The notes under the pieces are model-generated. The model was not told the origin of the DNA and did no database searches. It saw only the letters and a list, made by a program, of their open reading frames with translations. A stretch of DNA of 47,391 bases, taken from positions 1-47,391 of the forward strand of contig JAFZPN010000008.1 in NCBI GenBank assembly GCA_017550315.1. Direction: 5' to 3'. Numbering within the stretch: position 1 is the stretch's first letter; each line of letters opens with the position of its first letter. Made by a program: the position numbers and the translations under genes. This DNA comes from Clostridia bacterium. GTDB lineage: Bacteria; Bacillota; Clostridia; Oscillospirales; CAG-272. Shown in pieces: positions 32,086-40,466 of this stretch.

Positions 32086-32790
32086 ATGAACGTTTCCACC
32101 AAGCCGAAGCGGAGCGGGGGACTCGCGCTCCTCTGCATTTTCGCCGTTCTGTTGATCCTTTCCGCCGCCGGACGGGCCGTTTCGTATTTCGCCGCCGCCG
32201 CAGCTTCGGACATCGCCTTCCCCGGGTGGCTCGCCTCCCTCGCGGATTACGGCGCCGAGCTCATCGCCGCGCTGCGGGTGGCCGTCGGACTCGGCGCGCT
32301 CACGGCGTTTGCCTACCGGGGCAGACGGCTCGTGCCGCTCTTCCTTCTCTGCCTCGCCGCAGCCTTCCTCGATTACGCCGCGCGCTATGTCATCGATACC
32401 GTCTCCGGGAACCTCGGGGATTACCGTGTCGTCGCGGTCTTCTGGCTCCTCGGGGAATTCCTCTACGAAGCCGTCTTCACCGCCGCGGGACTTTGGGTGA
32501 TTCTCGCGTTCCGGAAGCGATACCGCGCAGTTGAATCCCCGCGCAAACGGGCGAAATACGCCCCGCTCACCGCCGCCGCGTTTTCCGTCCTCCCCTACGC
32601 CGTCTCGCGCGTCCTTGCGGAGATCTGGTATCTCATCGATTTTCTCCTCACCTATTCCGGCATCACCTCCACGGAGATCGCGTCGATCGTCGGCAGCTTC
32701 CTGCGCATCCTCGCGATCTACGGTGCGTTCGGCATCCTCGCCGCGCGTGCGACGGCCCGGATCCTGCTCCGGCGGGACAAAGCCGCGTGA
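32086..32790 (+). CDS. Multi-pass membrane protein of unknown function
   Basis: 234 residues with about six hydrophobic segments (for example GLALLCIFAVLLILSAAGRA, YGAELIAALRVAVGLGALTA, LVPLFLLCLAAAFLDYAA, VVAVFWLLGEFLYEAVFTAA, LTAAAFSVLPYAVSRVLAEI, ILAIYGAFGILAARA) separated by short basic loops (YRGRRL, RKRYRAVESPRKRAK), and a basic C terminus (RILLRRDKAA). No recognised domain or motif. I start at 32086, with GGGAG 7 nt upstream; the longer frame beginning inside the glycosidase gene is unlikely. Its own extended -10 promoter lies just before it. It is followed by the chaperone-like lipoprotein gene, which has a separate promoter. The positive-inside pattern suggests an inner-membrane location; role unknown. 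Confidence 0.75.
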   Translation: MNVSTKPKRSGGLALLCIFAVLLILSAAGRAVSYFAAAAASDIAFPGWLASLADYGAELIAALRVAVGLGALTAFAYRGRRLVPLFLLCLAAAFLDYAARYVIDTVSGNLGDYRVVAVFWLLGEFLYEAVFTAAGLWVILAFRKRYRAVESPRKRAKYAPLTAAAFSVLPYAVSRVLAEIWYLIDFLLTYSGITSTEIASIVGSFLRILAIYGAFGILAARATARILLRRDKAA

Positions 32791-32815
32791 GACGCGCGAA
32801 AATTCCTCCGACCTC

Positions 32816-32844
32816 TTGCATTCCGCTTCAATCTGTGCTATAAT
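32816..32844 (+). promoter_or_regulatory. Promoter of the trigger-factor-like lipoprotein gene
   Basis: TTGCAT (32816-32821), 17 nt, TATAAT (32839-32844) with extended TGC. Confidence 0.85.
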
Positions 32845-32880
32845 TTGTTTCTGACAACTTTACCACGACAGGTGCGATCC

Positions 32881-33960
32881 ATGAAAAAGATTCTGGCCCT
32901 CGCCCTCGCCGCTCTGATCCTCGGCCTCGGCGCCGCAGGATGCAAAAAGGCGGAGGACGACCTTCTGACAGCGAAATACAATTACGACCTTTCCGAATAT
33001 ATCAACCTCGCGGAATATAAAAATCTTCCGGCCGTCGGCTACAAGATCGAAGTGACCGACGAGGCGGTCGAACAGCAGATCCTGTCCTCCCGCTCCTATT
33101 ACTCCCGTCTGACCGACGTCACGGACCGCGGTGCGGAGATCGGCGACACCGTCTATATTGACTATGTTGGGACGATCGACGGCGAAGAATTCGACGGCGG
33201 CGCGGAGGAGGATGCGGAGCTGGTGCTCGGCTCCGGGACCTATTTCGACGACTTTGAGAACGCGATCATCGGCGCGATGCCGGAGTCCACGATCTCGGTC
33301 GATCTGACCTTCCCGGATCCCTATTATCAGTTCCCCGAACACGCCGGAGAGAACGTGCACTTCGAGATCACGGTCCACGAAGTCTGCGAGCAGGAGCTTC
33401 CGGAATACACCGAGGATTTCGTGCGGGCGTATCTCGGCTACAACTCCAAGGCGGAATACGAAGCCGCGGCGCGGCAGAGCCTCGAGGATTATTACCGCGA
33501 CATCTACTATCAGTACGTCTCGGATCAGGTATGGGACATCGTGTATGAGAACACCGAGGTCATCAAATGGCCCGACGCCGAAGTCAGCGAGTATTACAAC
33601 ACCGTGGTCGAGGCCAATCAGGCATACGCCGAGGTGACGGGACTGAATTTCGCTTCCTACGTCTCCCTCTTCTTCGACGGGATGACCGAGGAGGAGTTCT
33701 ACACGACCGCGAAATCCGAAGCGGAGCAGAAGGTCAAGGAAGAGATGATCGTCTACGCGATCGCGCGGCGCGAAGGTCTCTCCCTGAGCGAGGATGAATA
33801 CACGAAGCGCGCCACGGAATACGCGACGAAGTATTACGAAATGTCCTCCCTCGAAGCGTTTGAGGAGACCTACGACAAGCCGCTGATCCGCCAGACCATT
33901 CTCGCCGACCTCGTCCACGAGTTCATCGTCGACCACGCGGACGTCGAGATCAGGAGCTGA
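32881..33960 (+). CDS. Trigger-factor-like lipoprotein with an FKBP-type prolyl isomerase domain
   Basis: 359 residues. A lipoprotein signal occupies 1-21, with lipobox LGAAGC giving Cys21. The FKBP-type domain (about 80-160) shows EIGDTVYIDYVGTIDGEEFD, GSGTYFDDFENAIIGAMPES and VHFEITVHEV, the trigger-factor version of the fold. Residues 165-355 resemble the trigger-factor C-terminal arms (YTEDFVRAYLGYNSKAEYEA, EEEFYTTAKSEAEQKVKEEM, YAIARREGLSLSEDEYTKRA). The ribosome-binding N-terminal domain of true trigger factor is missing. This makes it an extracytoplasmic, membrane-anchored folding factor for secreted proteins, comparable in role to PrsA. The start at 32881 has AGGTG upstream. Monocistronic, with promoter and terminator. 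Confidence 0.85.
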   Translation: MKKILALALAALILGLGAAGCKKAEDDLLTAKYNYDLSEYINLAEYKNLPAVGYKIEVTDEAVEQQILSSRSYYSRLTDVTDRGAEIGDTVYIDYVGTIDGEEFDGGAEEDAELVLGSGTYFDDFENAIIGAMPESTISVDLTFPDPYYQFPEHAGENVHFEITVHEVCEQELPEYTEDFVRAYLGYNSKAEYEAAARQSLEDYYRDIYYQYVSDQVWDIVYENTEVIKWPDAEVSEYYNTVVEANQAYAEVTGLNFASYVSLFFDGMTEEEFYTTAKSEAEQKVKEEMIVYAIARREGLSLSEDEYTKRATEYATKYYEMSSLEAFEETYDKPLIRQTILADLVHEFIVDHADVEIRS

Positions 33961-33976
33961 ACCGATATACAAGCAT

Positions 33977-34008
33977 CCCCGCCAGGTGAGAGACCCGGCG
34001 GGGTTTTT
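33977..34008 (+). terminator. Terminator of the trigger-factor-like gene
   Basis: CCCCGCC (33977-33983) / GGCGGGG (33997-34003) followed by TTTTT. Confidence 0.9.
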
Positions 34009-34080
34009 GGCTTTGCGCGCTCTTGTGGAGAATTGCCAACTTCCGACCGAATTCGCGCGGGATGTTCGCTGTTCCGTCTC

Positions 34081-34156
34081 TTGCTTTTCCCGGGAAGAAA
34101 TGATAAAATATCCGGGAAACTGAAACCACTTCCGTCTGTCGAACCATTCCCGGGAA
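34081..34156 (+). promoter_or_regulatory. Promoter of the Fe-alcohol dehydrogenase gene with three CCCGGG-type repeats
   Basis: TTGCTT (34081-34086), 17 nt, TAAAAT (34104-34109) forms a promoter. The palindrome TTCCCGGGAA lies in the spacer (34087-34096) and again in the leader (34147-34156). A related half-conserved copy, TATCCGGGAA, follows the -10 (34109-34118). Centres are about 22 and 38 bp apart, consistent with a repressor or redox regulator binding several sites. The regulator is not identified. Confidence 0.55.
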
Positions 34157-34181
34157 GGACGGAACAAAACCGGAGCAAATC

Positions 34182-35294
34182 ATGGACTTTTCGACCTACA
34201 AGCCCGTCGCGATCTATACGGGTGAGGGCTGCCTCTCCCTGCATCCCGAAATCTTTTCCGCCTGCGGCCGCCGCGCTTTCATCGTCAGCGGCGCGCACGG
34301 AGCGGATGCCTGCGGCGCATTTGACGACGTTGCCGATACGCTCGGCAAAGCCGGATGCACCTATGTGCGCTGGACCGGCGTGAAGGAGAATCCGCCCGCT
34401 TCCGACTGCCGGGAAGCTGCCCAAATCGCCGTCCGCGAGGGCTGCGATTTCATCGTCGCGATCGGAGGCGGATCCGCGCTCGATGCGGGGAAAGCCGTCG
34501 CCGGGTACGCCGCGAATCCGACGATCGCCGCCGACGAGATTTACGACGAGACGAAGCGGACCGCGCCTTGCCTGCCGATCATCGCGGTGCCGACCACGGC
34601 AGGGACCGGAAGCGAAGCCTGCCGCTATTCCGTGCTGACCATCGACGGCGGACGGAGAAAAAAGACGTTCAAGGACGTCTCTGCCTATCCGCGCGCGTCG
34701 TTTGTGGATCCGCGCTATACCGCCACCCTCTCCGACCGCTACACCGTTTCGACCGCGCTCGATGCGCTGGCGCACGCCATGGAGAGCTTCTTCTCCCCGA
34801 AAACGACGCCTTCCTCCGCCGAGGCTGCCCTCTATGCCGCGCGCGAGATCTGGGACGTCCTCTTCCGGCAGAGGACCCGCACCGGATGGACGACTGCGGA
34901 CCGTGAACGGCTGGCCTACGCGGCGACGGCGGCGGGCATCGCCATCGATACCACGGGCACGGGCTTCCCGCATCCCCTCGGCTACTGCCTGACCCTCTCC
35001 CGCGGAACGCCGCACGGGGAAGCCTGCGCGATCTTTGAAGGTGCGTTCCTCACCTACAACATGCTGACCGCGGAAGGCCGCATCCGCGCAGGCCGCCTTG
35101 CCGACGCGCTCGGGACGACGCCCGAGGAGATGATCCGCCAGATCCCCGAGGCCTCCGGCATCTCGCTCACGATCCCCGCAGACGAGCGCGAGACGCTGAT
35201 CGACCGGGTCGCCGGGGCGGGGAACTTCGCGAACAGCCCCTACGTCATCTCCCGCGGCGAGATGTCCGACATCTTCGCCCGTCTGTTCGGCTGA
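34182..35294 (+). CDS. Iron-containing (group III) alcohol dehydrogenase
   Basis: 370 residues, the family length. The NAD(P) site is VAIGGGSALDAGKAVA near residue 95, followed by PTTAGTGSEACRYSVLT. Metal ligands are in DALAHAMESFFS (with the upstream Asp of STALDALAH), GFPHPLGYCLT and GTPHGEACAIF, giving the His triad plus Asp. It should interconvert an alcohol or aldehyde, or a sugar-derived aldehyde such as lactaldehyde, with NAD(P)H in the cytosol; the exact substrate cannot be read. The start at 34182 has CGGAGC 6 nt upstream. It sits between carbohydrate genes with its own promoter bearing palindromic repeats. No clear terminator precedes the next promoter at 35358. Confidence 0.88.
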   Translation: MDFSTYKPVAIYTGEGCLSLHPEIFSACGRRAFIVSGAHGADACGAFDDVADTLGKAGCTYVRWTGVKENPPASDCREAAQIAVREGCDFIVAIGGGSALDAGKAVAGYAANPTIAADEIYDETKRTAPCLPIIAVPTTAGTGSEACRYSVLTIDGGRRKKTFKDVSAYPRASFVDPRYTATLSDRYTVSTALDALAHAMESFFSPKTTPSSAEAALYAAREIWDVLFRQRTRTGWTTADRERLAYAATAAGIAIDTTGTGFPHPLGYCLTLSRGTPHGEACAIFEGAFLTYNMLTAEGRIRAGRLADALGTTPEEMIRQIPEASGISLTIPADERETLIDRVAGAGNFANSPYVISRGEMSDIFARLFG

Positions 35295-35357
35295 CCGAAA
35301 TGAGAAAGAGCCTCCGGGCTTTTTCTTTTTGTCCGCGCAGATTTATGGAATTATCCC

Positions 35358-35386
35358 TTGCATTCCCCCCGGTTTTACGCTATAAT
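35358..35386 (+). promoter_or_regulatory. Promoter of the solute-binding lipoprotein gene
   Basis: TTGCAT (35358-35363), 17 nt, TATAAT (35381-35386). Confidence 0.85.
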
Positions 35387-35428
35387 AGAGGCAGATACCG
35401 GCATATTCGATCCGACAAGGAGGTCACC

Positions 35429-36928
35429 ATGAACCATCCGTTCACCCGCGGCCTGGCCCTCATCCTCGCCGCGCTGCTCCTCTTGCCCCTCGTCTCCTGC
35501 GCCAACTCCCAAAACGATCCCGACGCGCCCGAGGCCAATACCGGCGCCGATCCCACGGCGGGCGTCGAAGCGGAAGCCGAAACCGAGCCGCGCTACCTCG
35601 ACGCGCTTCCCGAAACGCTCGACTATGGCGGATACGAGGTCAATTTCCTCTCCTCCGAGGAGACCAAGTCCATCGAACTGGACGAGGAGACCGACGACAT
35701 CAGCGACGTCGTCAACGAAGCGTACTGGAAACGGAACCGCGCCCTCGAAGAGCGCCTCAACGTCAAGCTCGTCCTCGGCGAGAAGACCGGCTACGGCAAC
35801 TTCAACTCCGCGGCGACCCAGGCGGTGGCGGCCGGCAGCGACGAATACGACCTCTTCTGCGCGCACACCCGCTTCAACGTCTCCCTCGCGGCGTCCGGTC
35901 AGATGATGAAGCTGAACGAGAACGGCGTCACCGGGATCGTGAACATCAACGCGCCGTACTGGAGCCAGCTCTTCATCGAGAACATCAACTACAAGGACAA
36001 TATCTTCTGGGTGACCGGCGACATGACGCACAGCTTCATCTCGTACATCTACGCCATGTTCGTCAATGCCACCGTGTGGAACGATTTCTTCCCGGGCGAA
36101 TCCATCTACGGCATCGTCCTTGAAGGCGGCTGGACCCTCGACAAGATGAGCGAGCTCTGCGAGAACGTCTACCGCGACCTCAACGGCAACGCGCAGGTCG
36201 ATCTCGAGGACTGCTTCGGTGTCATCATGCAAAAGGGCCATGTCCTCAACGGTATGGTCTTCGCCAACGGCGTGGAATACACCGGCCGCGATGACGACGG
36301 CAACTACACGGTCATTCTCGGCAGCGAGCACACAGTCGACGTCTTCGATAAGCTGCACACGATCTTTTACGCCACCGATTACGGCTACATGTTCGAGAAC
36401 GCAGCGTTCGACAACGGCAGCATCACGATGCTCAACGAGGACCGCGTCCTCTTCTGCCCGAACACCTTCGGCATGGCGGGGAACGAGATCATCCGCAACA
36501 TGGATTCCGACTTCATGATCATCCCGCTCCCGAAGTTCGACGAGGAGCAGGAAAACTACCGCGTCAACCAGTACGACGGCGTTCCGCTGTACGGCTGCCC
36601 GACGACGCTCTCCACGGATAAGATCGAGATGATCGCGACGGTTCTCGAGGCGACCTGCTCCATGACGAGCCAGATCGTCATTCCCGCCTACTATGACCTC
36701 GCCCTGAAAAACAAGTACAGCCGCGACGCCGAGACCGCGAAGATGATCGATCTGATCCACGACTGCATCACCGCGGACTTCTGCTTCTACTGGGGCGATT
36801 CCGTCGGCGACCTCATGAGCTTCTTCTACAACAACATCCAGAACAGCGAGATCTCCTCGAAGTTCAAATCCAATGAGAAGGTCTGGGCAAAGACCCTCAC
36901 CAAGCTCATCGGCAAGCTCGAAGGATAA
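35429..36928 (+). CDS. Extracellular solute-binding lipoprotein (carbohydrate ABC-transport type)
   Basis: 499 residues. Lipoprotein signal 1-23 with lipobox PLVSC and a short acidic, Ala/Glu-rich linker (ANTGADPTAGVEAEAETEPR). The mature part resembles large family-1 sugar-binding proteins of Clostridia (YGGYEVNFLSSEE, VVNEAYWKRNRALEERLNVK, AAGSDEYDLFCAHTRFNVSL, FGVIMQKGHVLNGMVFANG). Many exposed Trp/Tyr residues would suit stacking on sugars. It would capture oligosaccharides at the outer face of the membrane and hand them to an ABC permease, but no permease or ATPase gene lies in the window, so it is an orphan. The start at 35429 has AAGGAGGT 7 nt upstream. Monocistronic, strong promoter and strong terminator. 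Confidence 0.83.
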   Translation: MNHPFTRGLALILAALLLLPLVSCANSQNDPDAPEANTGADPTAGVEAEAETEPRYLDALPETLDYGGYEVNFLSSEETKSIELDEETDDISDVVNEAYWKRNRALEERLNVKLVLGEKTGYGNFNSAATQAVAAGSDEYDLFCAHTRFNVSLAASGQMMKLNENGVTGIVNINAPYWSQLFIENINYKDNIFWVTGDMTHSFISYIYAMFVNATVWNDFFPGESIYGIVLEGGWTLDKMSELCENVYRDLNGNAQVDLEDCFGVIMQKGHVLNGMVFANGVEYTGRDDDGNYTVILGSEHTVDVFDKLHTIFYATDYGYMFENAAFDNGSITMLNEDRVLFCPNTFGMAGNEIIRNMDSDFMIIPLPKFDEEQENYRVNQYDGVPLYGCPTTLSTDKIEMIATVLEATCSMTSQIVIPAYYDLALKNKYSRDAETAKMIDLIHDCITADFCFYWGDSVGDLMSFFYNNIQNSEISSKFKSNEKVWAKTLTKLIGKLEG

Positions 36929-36950
36929 GGACCAGGCGTTCAGACAGTAA

Positions 36951-36983
36951 AACCCCCGGAGCGATCAAACTCCGGGGGATTTT
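36951..36983. terminator. Bidirectional terminator after the solute-binding protein gene
   Basis: CCCCCGGAG (36953-36961) / CTCCGGGGG (36970-36978), with ATTTTCTT on the plus side and TTTTACTG on the minus side. Separates convergent genes. Confidence 0.85.
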
Positions 36984-36984
36984 C

Positions 36985-37956
36985 TTATCCGTGATAGACC
37001 ATGTCTTCTTCTTTGTAATACCGGTTTTCCTTCCAGATGTCGAGGATCATCAGATATCGTTTCAGATCGAGGCCGCGGAAGGGAACATTGCTCGTCGAGA
37101 AGATATACCCGCCGCCGGGCTTGGCGGACCGGATCGCGTAGAGCGCGCTTTCCCGGACTTCTTCGTCCGTGCCGGTCTGCATCAGGGCGCAGTTGACGTT
37201 CCCGCACATCGCGATGCCGCGCGGGTAGGTCTGCCGCTTGACCTCGGCGATGTCCACGCCCGCCATCGGGTCGATGGAGTGGATGCAGTGCGGACGGCAG
37301 TCCATGAGCTGGTCGAGGATCGGCATGATGTTGCCGTCCGTGTGCTTGATCGCGTAGCCGCCCATCTTGCGGATGTTGTCGATGATGTCGTAGAGGTAGG
37401 GTGTGATGTATTCCGAGAACATCTGCGGGGAGAGGAACGGCCCGGAGTTGTAGCAGTAGTCCGAGCAGAGCATGAAGCTCTCGATCCCGCAGTCGAAGAG
37501 CTTTTTGTTGTATTCGATCGCGCCGTCCGCCATACGCCGCGCCTGGGCGTGCACCTCGTCCGGATCGTCCGCGATGCGGTAGGCGAACTCGAACATATCG
37601 TTTCCGTCCGGGATGGCGAAAGTGCCGTCGCCGTGATGGGTGAGCAGGAATTTGTCGCCGGAGAGCTCCTTGATCCATTTCACGGACTTCTTCACGTCCT
37701 CATAGTTCAGGTATGCGACGTTGAAGATGGAGTATTCGAGCTCCGAATAGACCGAGACCATCAGTTCCGCGTTCTGGTAAAGTCGCTCGTCGCGTTCCTT
37801 TTCGGAGAGGTTCATGCGGTCGAGAGCCCAGCTGGAGGTAAAATCGATGCCTTTTCCGCGGAGCTCGGGGGTGAGCTGGAATTCGAGCTCAAAGGTTGGG
37901 ATGGCGTCCGGGACTTTGCATTGCAGAGCGGCAAGCGCGCGTTCGCGAAGTGTCAT
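36985..37956 (-). CDS. Uroporphyrinogen decarboxylase (URO-D) family protein
   Basis: 323 residues. The family fold is indicated by MTLRERALAALQCKVPDAIP at the start, then FMLCSDYCYNSGPFLSPQMF, the stretch GGYAIKHTDGNIMPILDQLM, IHSIDPMAGVDIAEVKRQ, and the near-C-terminal GNVNCALMQTGTDEEV, GGGYIFSTSNVPF. Members include haem-pathway URO-D and corrinoid or other methyltransferases. No tetrapyrrole genes are near, and the catalytic context of HemE is not obvious, so this is likely one of the many URO-D paralogs in sugar-degrading Clostridia whose role is unknown. It starts 4 nt after the GH10 xylanase stop, and its ribosome site (GAGGAGG) lies inside the xylanase tail, so translation is coupled. 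The ATG at 37956 is preferred over a frame extending back into the xylanase gene. Confidence 0.78.
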   Translation of the reverse strand: MTLRERALAALQCKVPDAIPTFELEFQLTPELRGKGIDFTSSWALDRMNLSEKERDERLYQNAELMVSVYSELEYSIFNVAYLNYEDVKKSVKWIKELSGDKFLLTHHGDGTFAIPDGNDMFEFAYRIADDPDEVHAQARRMADGAIEYNKKLFDCGIESFMLCSDYCYNSGPFLSPQMFSEYITPYLYDIIDNIRKMGGYAIKHTDGNIMPILDQLMDCRPHCIHSIDPMAGVDIAEVKRQTYPRGIAMCGNVNCALMQTGTDEEVRESALYAIRSAKPGGGYIFSTSNVPFRGLDLKRYLMILDIWKENRYYKEEDMVYHG

Positions 37957-37960
37957 GTTG

Positions 37961-39013
37961 TCAGGCCTCCTCTGTGTTCCCCGCGAGCGCGAGGACGTCG
38001 TAGAATGCGGGTTTGACGCGCCAGCCGCGTCCGATGAGCAGGGGATAGTTCTTGTGCCGCCGCGGGAATCCGTTGAGCCACGAGACCGCGTCGCTGAGTC
38101 CCCAGAAGACGACTGTGTCGAGCGTCCCCTCGTCCGCAAGTTCCGTGTAGAAGCGGAAGAGCTCCGTGTATTTTGTGCGGAACGCCTCTTCGAGCGCCGG
38201 GGTCCAGTCGAGGTCCTCCGCCGTGTCGTCGAAGCGGTAGCATGAGACGTCGAGCTCGGTCACCTCCAGCCGGAGCGCGGAATCGAGCTTGCGCAGCGCC
38301 GCGATCTTCCGCACGTTCTTCTTCAGGAGCTCGAGATCGGTGTAGAGCGAGAGATGCATCTGCAAACCGACGCCGCCGACCGGGATGCCCTCCCGGAGAA
38401 GCCCCTCGACGAGGGAGACCATGGTGTCCGCCTTCGCCTCGGAGGATTCGAGATTGTAGTCATTGATGAGCAGCCGCGCATCCGGATCGGCTTCGTGCGC
38501 CGCGAGGAACGCCTCGGGGATGTAGTCCCGCCCGGCGATCTTATACCACCGGGATTCGCGCAGACCGCCCTCATCCCGCAGGACCTCGTTGAGCACGTCC
38601 CACGTCGCGATCTTCCCGCGATAGCGTGAGACGACGGTCGAAATGTGCGTCCGCATCCGCGAGAGGAGCTGATCCTTTGTCGCCGGGGCGCCGTTTTCCC
38701 CTTCAAAGAACCACATCGGGACCTGCCCGTGCCACACGAGCGTGTGTCCGCGGAGCGCGATCCCGTTGGCCTGACCGAAGGCGGCGAAGCGGTCGAACTT
38801 CTCGAAGACGAAATGTCCCTCCTCGGGCTGAAGATTGATCGGCTTGGATTCGTTTTCTAAAGTCAGGATATGGAACTGCCGCAGGATCGCGGCGCAGGCG
38901 GGGGATTCTGGGTCGAGGTTCCAGGTGTTGACGGCGGCTCCGACGCGGAATCGTGCGCCGAACGCTTCGGCGAGCGAAGGCGCATCCCAGGCGAGGGCGT
39001 TTGGATCGTTCAT
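37961..39013 (-). CDS. GH10 endo-beta-1,4-xylanase, apparently intracellular
   Basis: 350 residues, a single GH10 barrel. Signature motifs are VGAAVN at the start, LTLENESKP (substrate subsite), LRGHTLVWHGQVP, TWDVLNEVL with acid/base Glu143, INDYNLES, GVGLQMHLS and LEVTELDVS with nucleophile Glu253, then VFWGLSDAVSWL. There is no signal peptide or cell-wall module, so it probably cleaves imported xylo-oligosaccharides in the cytosol, as known for some intracellular GH10 enzymes. The start at 39013 is preceded by GGGAGA. It is the first gene of a two-gene operon with the URO-D-like gene and has a consensus promoter. It belongs functionally with the GH43 and GH51 genes at 43430-46578. Confidence 0.92.
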   Translation of the reverse strand: MNDPNALAWDAPSLAEAFGARFRVGAAVNTWNLDPESPACAAILRQFHILTLENESKPINLQPEEGHFVFEKFDRFAAFGQANGIALRGHTLVWHGQVPMWFFEGENGAPATKDQLLSRMRTHISTVVSRYRGKIATWDVLNEVLRDEGGLRESRWYKIAGRDYIPEAFLAAHEADPDARLLINDYNLESSEAKADTMVSLVEGLLREGIPVGGVGLQMHLSLYTDLELLKKNVRKIAALRKLDSALRLEVTELDVSCYRFDDTAEDLDWTPALEEAFRTKYTELFRFYTELADEGTLDTVVFWGLSDAVSWLNGFPRRHKNYPLLIGRGWRVKPAFYDVLALAGNTEEA

Positions 39014-39042
39014 GGCATCGTTCTCCCTGTTTCGTTTTCTCT

Positions 39043-39071
39043 ATTATACCAGTCTCACGGCGCGGTGTCAA
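39043..39071 (-). promoter_or_regulatory. Promoter of the GH10 operon
   Basis: The minus strand reads TTGACA (39066-39071), 17 nt, TATAAT (39043-39048): full consensus. Confidence 0.9.
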
Positions 39072-39100
39072 CGTATTTTTCGCCAATGGCCGGAGAAATG

Positions 39101-39129
39101 AAAAAATCCCGCCCGGGGAGCGGACGGGA
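39101..39129 (-). terminator. Terminator of the anion-permease gene
   Basis: The minus strand reads TCCCGTCCG-CTCCC-CGGGCGGGA (39107-39129, one mismatch), followed by T6 (39101-39106). Confidence 0.8.
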
Positions 39130-39147
39130 AGGACCGATCGGGGATCA

Positions 39148-40308
39148 TCAGCCGTGGAACAGGAGGAGGTTGAAGGCGAGAAGGACGCCGAGGAAGACGA
39201 AGCTCACCGCCGTATAGAGGAGGAAATACCCCTTCGTGTGACCCGGATAGCGGACCGTGTATTCGCGGAACGTGATGAGGCTTGCGAGGGAGGAGATGAG
39301 CGTCCCGACGCTGCCGACGTTCACGCCGACGAGGAGCTCGCGCCAGTTTTCGGTGAAGTTCGAGAGCAGGATCGCCGAGGGGACGTTGCTGATGAACTGG
39401 CAGGAGAGGGAAGAGAAGAGCACGACGTTCTTGTTGAGAAGCGTGCCGAGGGTATCCCGCACGATGTCGAGCCGCGCCGCGTTCCCCGCGAAGATGAAGA
39501 AGAACACGAAGGTGAAGAGGAGCGGATAGTCGACCGAGGAGACGGCGTGCCGGTCGAGGACGAGCAGCGATACGGTGATGATGAGAAGCCCGGCGGCGTA
39601 GGGGATCGCCCGGAAGACCATCAGCACGGAGACGAGGAAGAGGATGGCATAGAGAACGCTGCGGGATTTATCGAACCGGATCGCCTCGTCGGCTACCGTG
39701 AGCGGCTCCGGCTTCACGAAGACCAGGCAGGCCGCTGTGATGAGCAGCACGGAGAGGCAGAATGAGGGAAGCATCGTCCAGGTGAACGCGCCCGTCGGAA
39801 TGTTGAAGCGGGTGTAGAGGTAGAGGTTCTGCGGATTGCCGAACGGCGTGAGCATGCCGCCGAGATTTGCGGCAACCGTCTGCATCACGAAGCTGAACGC
39901 GACGGTCTTCTGCCGCCCGCAGTCCTTCAGGACGTAGTAGCTCAGAGGCAGGAACGTGAGCAGCGCCATGTCGTTCGCGATGAGCATGGAGCCGAGGAAG
40001 GTGATCCAAACGAGCGCGAGGACGCAGGCGCGGGTGTTCCGGAAGAGGCGCACGATGTTCTTCGCGAGGATGTAGAAGAACCGGATGTCCTTCAAGGCCG
40101 CGACGACGGCGAGGGTGCAGAAGAGGCAGGCGAGGGTCTTGTAGTCGACATACCCGGCATAGCGCGTGTCCGGAGGAACGAGGAAAACCGTCATGACAGC
40201 CAGAAGGGCGGCGATGCACATGACGGTGTTCTTTTTGAGGAAGGATACGGCGTGTTCCGCTGCTTCCGCGGCGTGACGCTTCTTCGGGATCGCGATTGCT
40301 TTCTGCAT
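39148..40308 (-). CDS. Ion-transporter-superfamily permease (ArsB/NhaD/SLC13-like)
   Basis: 386 residues with about ten to eleven hydrophobic segments. Two inverted-repeat signature loops are seen: QTVAANLGGMLTPFGNPQNLYLY and SCQFISNVPSAILLSNF, matching the Asn-Pro helical hairpins of the ion-transporter superfamily. FLGSMLIANDMALLTFLP is also typical. Substrates in this group range from arsenite and Na+/H+ to citrate and other dicarboxylates, so the solute cannot be fixed. It is a little short for CitM-type carriers (about 430). The start at 40308 has GAGG 6 nt upstream. Monocistronic, with a strong promoter and terminator, and unrelated in orientation to the neighbouring xylan genes. Confidence 0.8.
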   Translation of the reverse strand: MQKAIAIPKKRHAAEAAEHAVSFLKKNTVMCIAALLAVMTVFLVPPDTRYAGYVDYKTLACLFCTLAVVAALKDIRFFYILAKNIVRLFRNTRACVLALVWITFLGSMLIANDMALLTFLPLSYYVLKDCGRQKTVAFSFVMQTVAANLGGMLTPFGNPQNLYLYTRFNIPTGAFTWTMLPSFCLSVLLITAACLVFVKPEPLTVADEAIRFDKSRSVLYAILFLVSVLMVFRAIPYAAGLLIITVSLLVLDRHAVSSVDYPLLFTFVFFFIFAGNAARLDIVRDTLGTLLNKNVVLFSSLSCQFISNVPSAILLSNFTENWRELLVGVNVGSVGTLISSLASLITFREYTVRYPGHTKGYFLLYTAVSFVFLGVLLAFNLLLFHG

Positions 40309-40351
40309 GATTTGCCTCGGCCGGATGATATGGGATCTCTACCGAGTGCCT

Positions 40352-40380
40352 ATCATAGCACAACCGCGGGCGTCTGTCAA
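40352..40380 (-). promoter_or_regulatory. Promoter of the anion-permease gene
   Basis: The minus strand reads TTGACA (40375-40380), 17 nt, TATGAT (40352-40357) with extended TGC. Confidence 0.88.
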
Positions 40381-40437
40381 GAGCGCGCGGAACAGTTCTG
40401 AAAAATCGGAATTTTGTATTGTTTGGCTAAACGGAAA

Positions 40438-40457
40438 GGATCGCTTTTGTGCAATCC
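40438..40457 (-). terminator. Possible weak terminator of the CBM9-like gene
   Basis: The minus strand reads GGATTGC-ACAAAA-GCGATCC (one G-T pair), followed by TTTCCGTTT, a poor T tract. It lies 10 nt past the stop codon. Confidence 0.4.
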
Positions 40458-40466
40458 GACGGCGAT

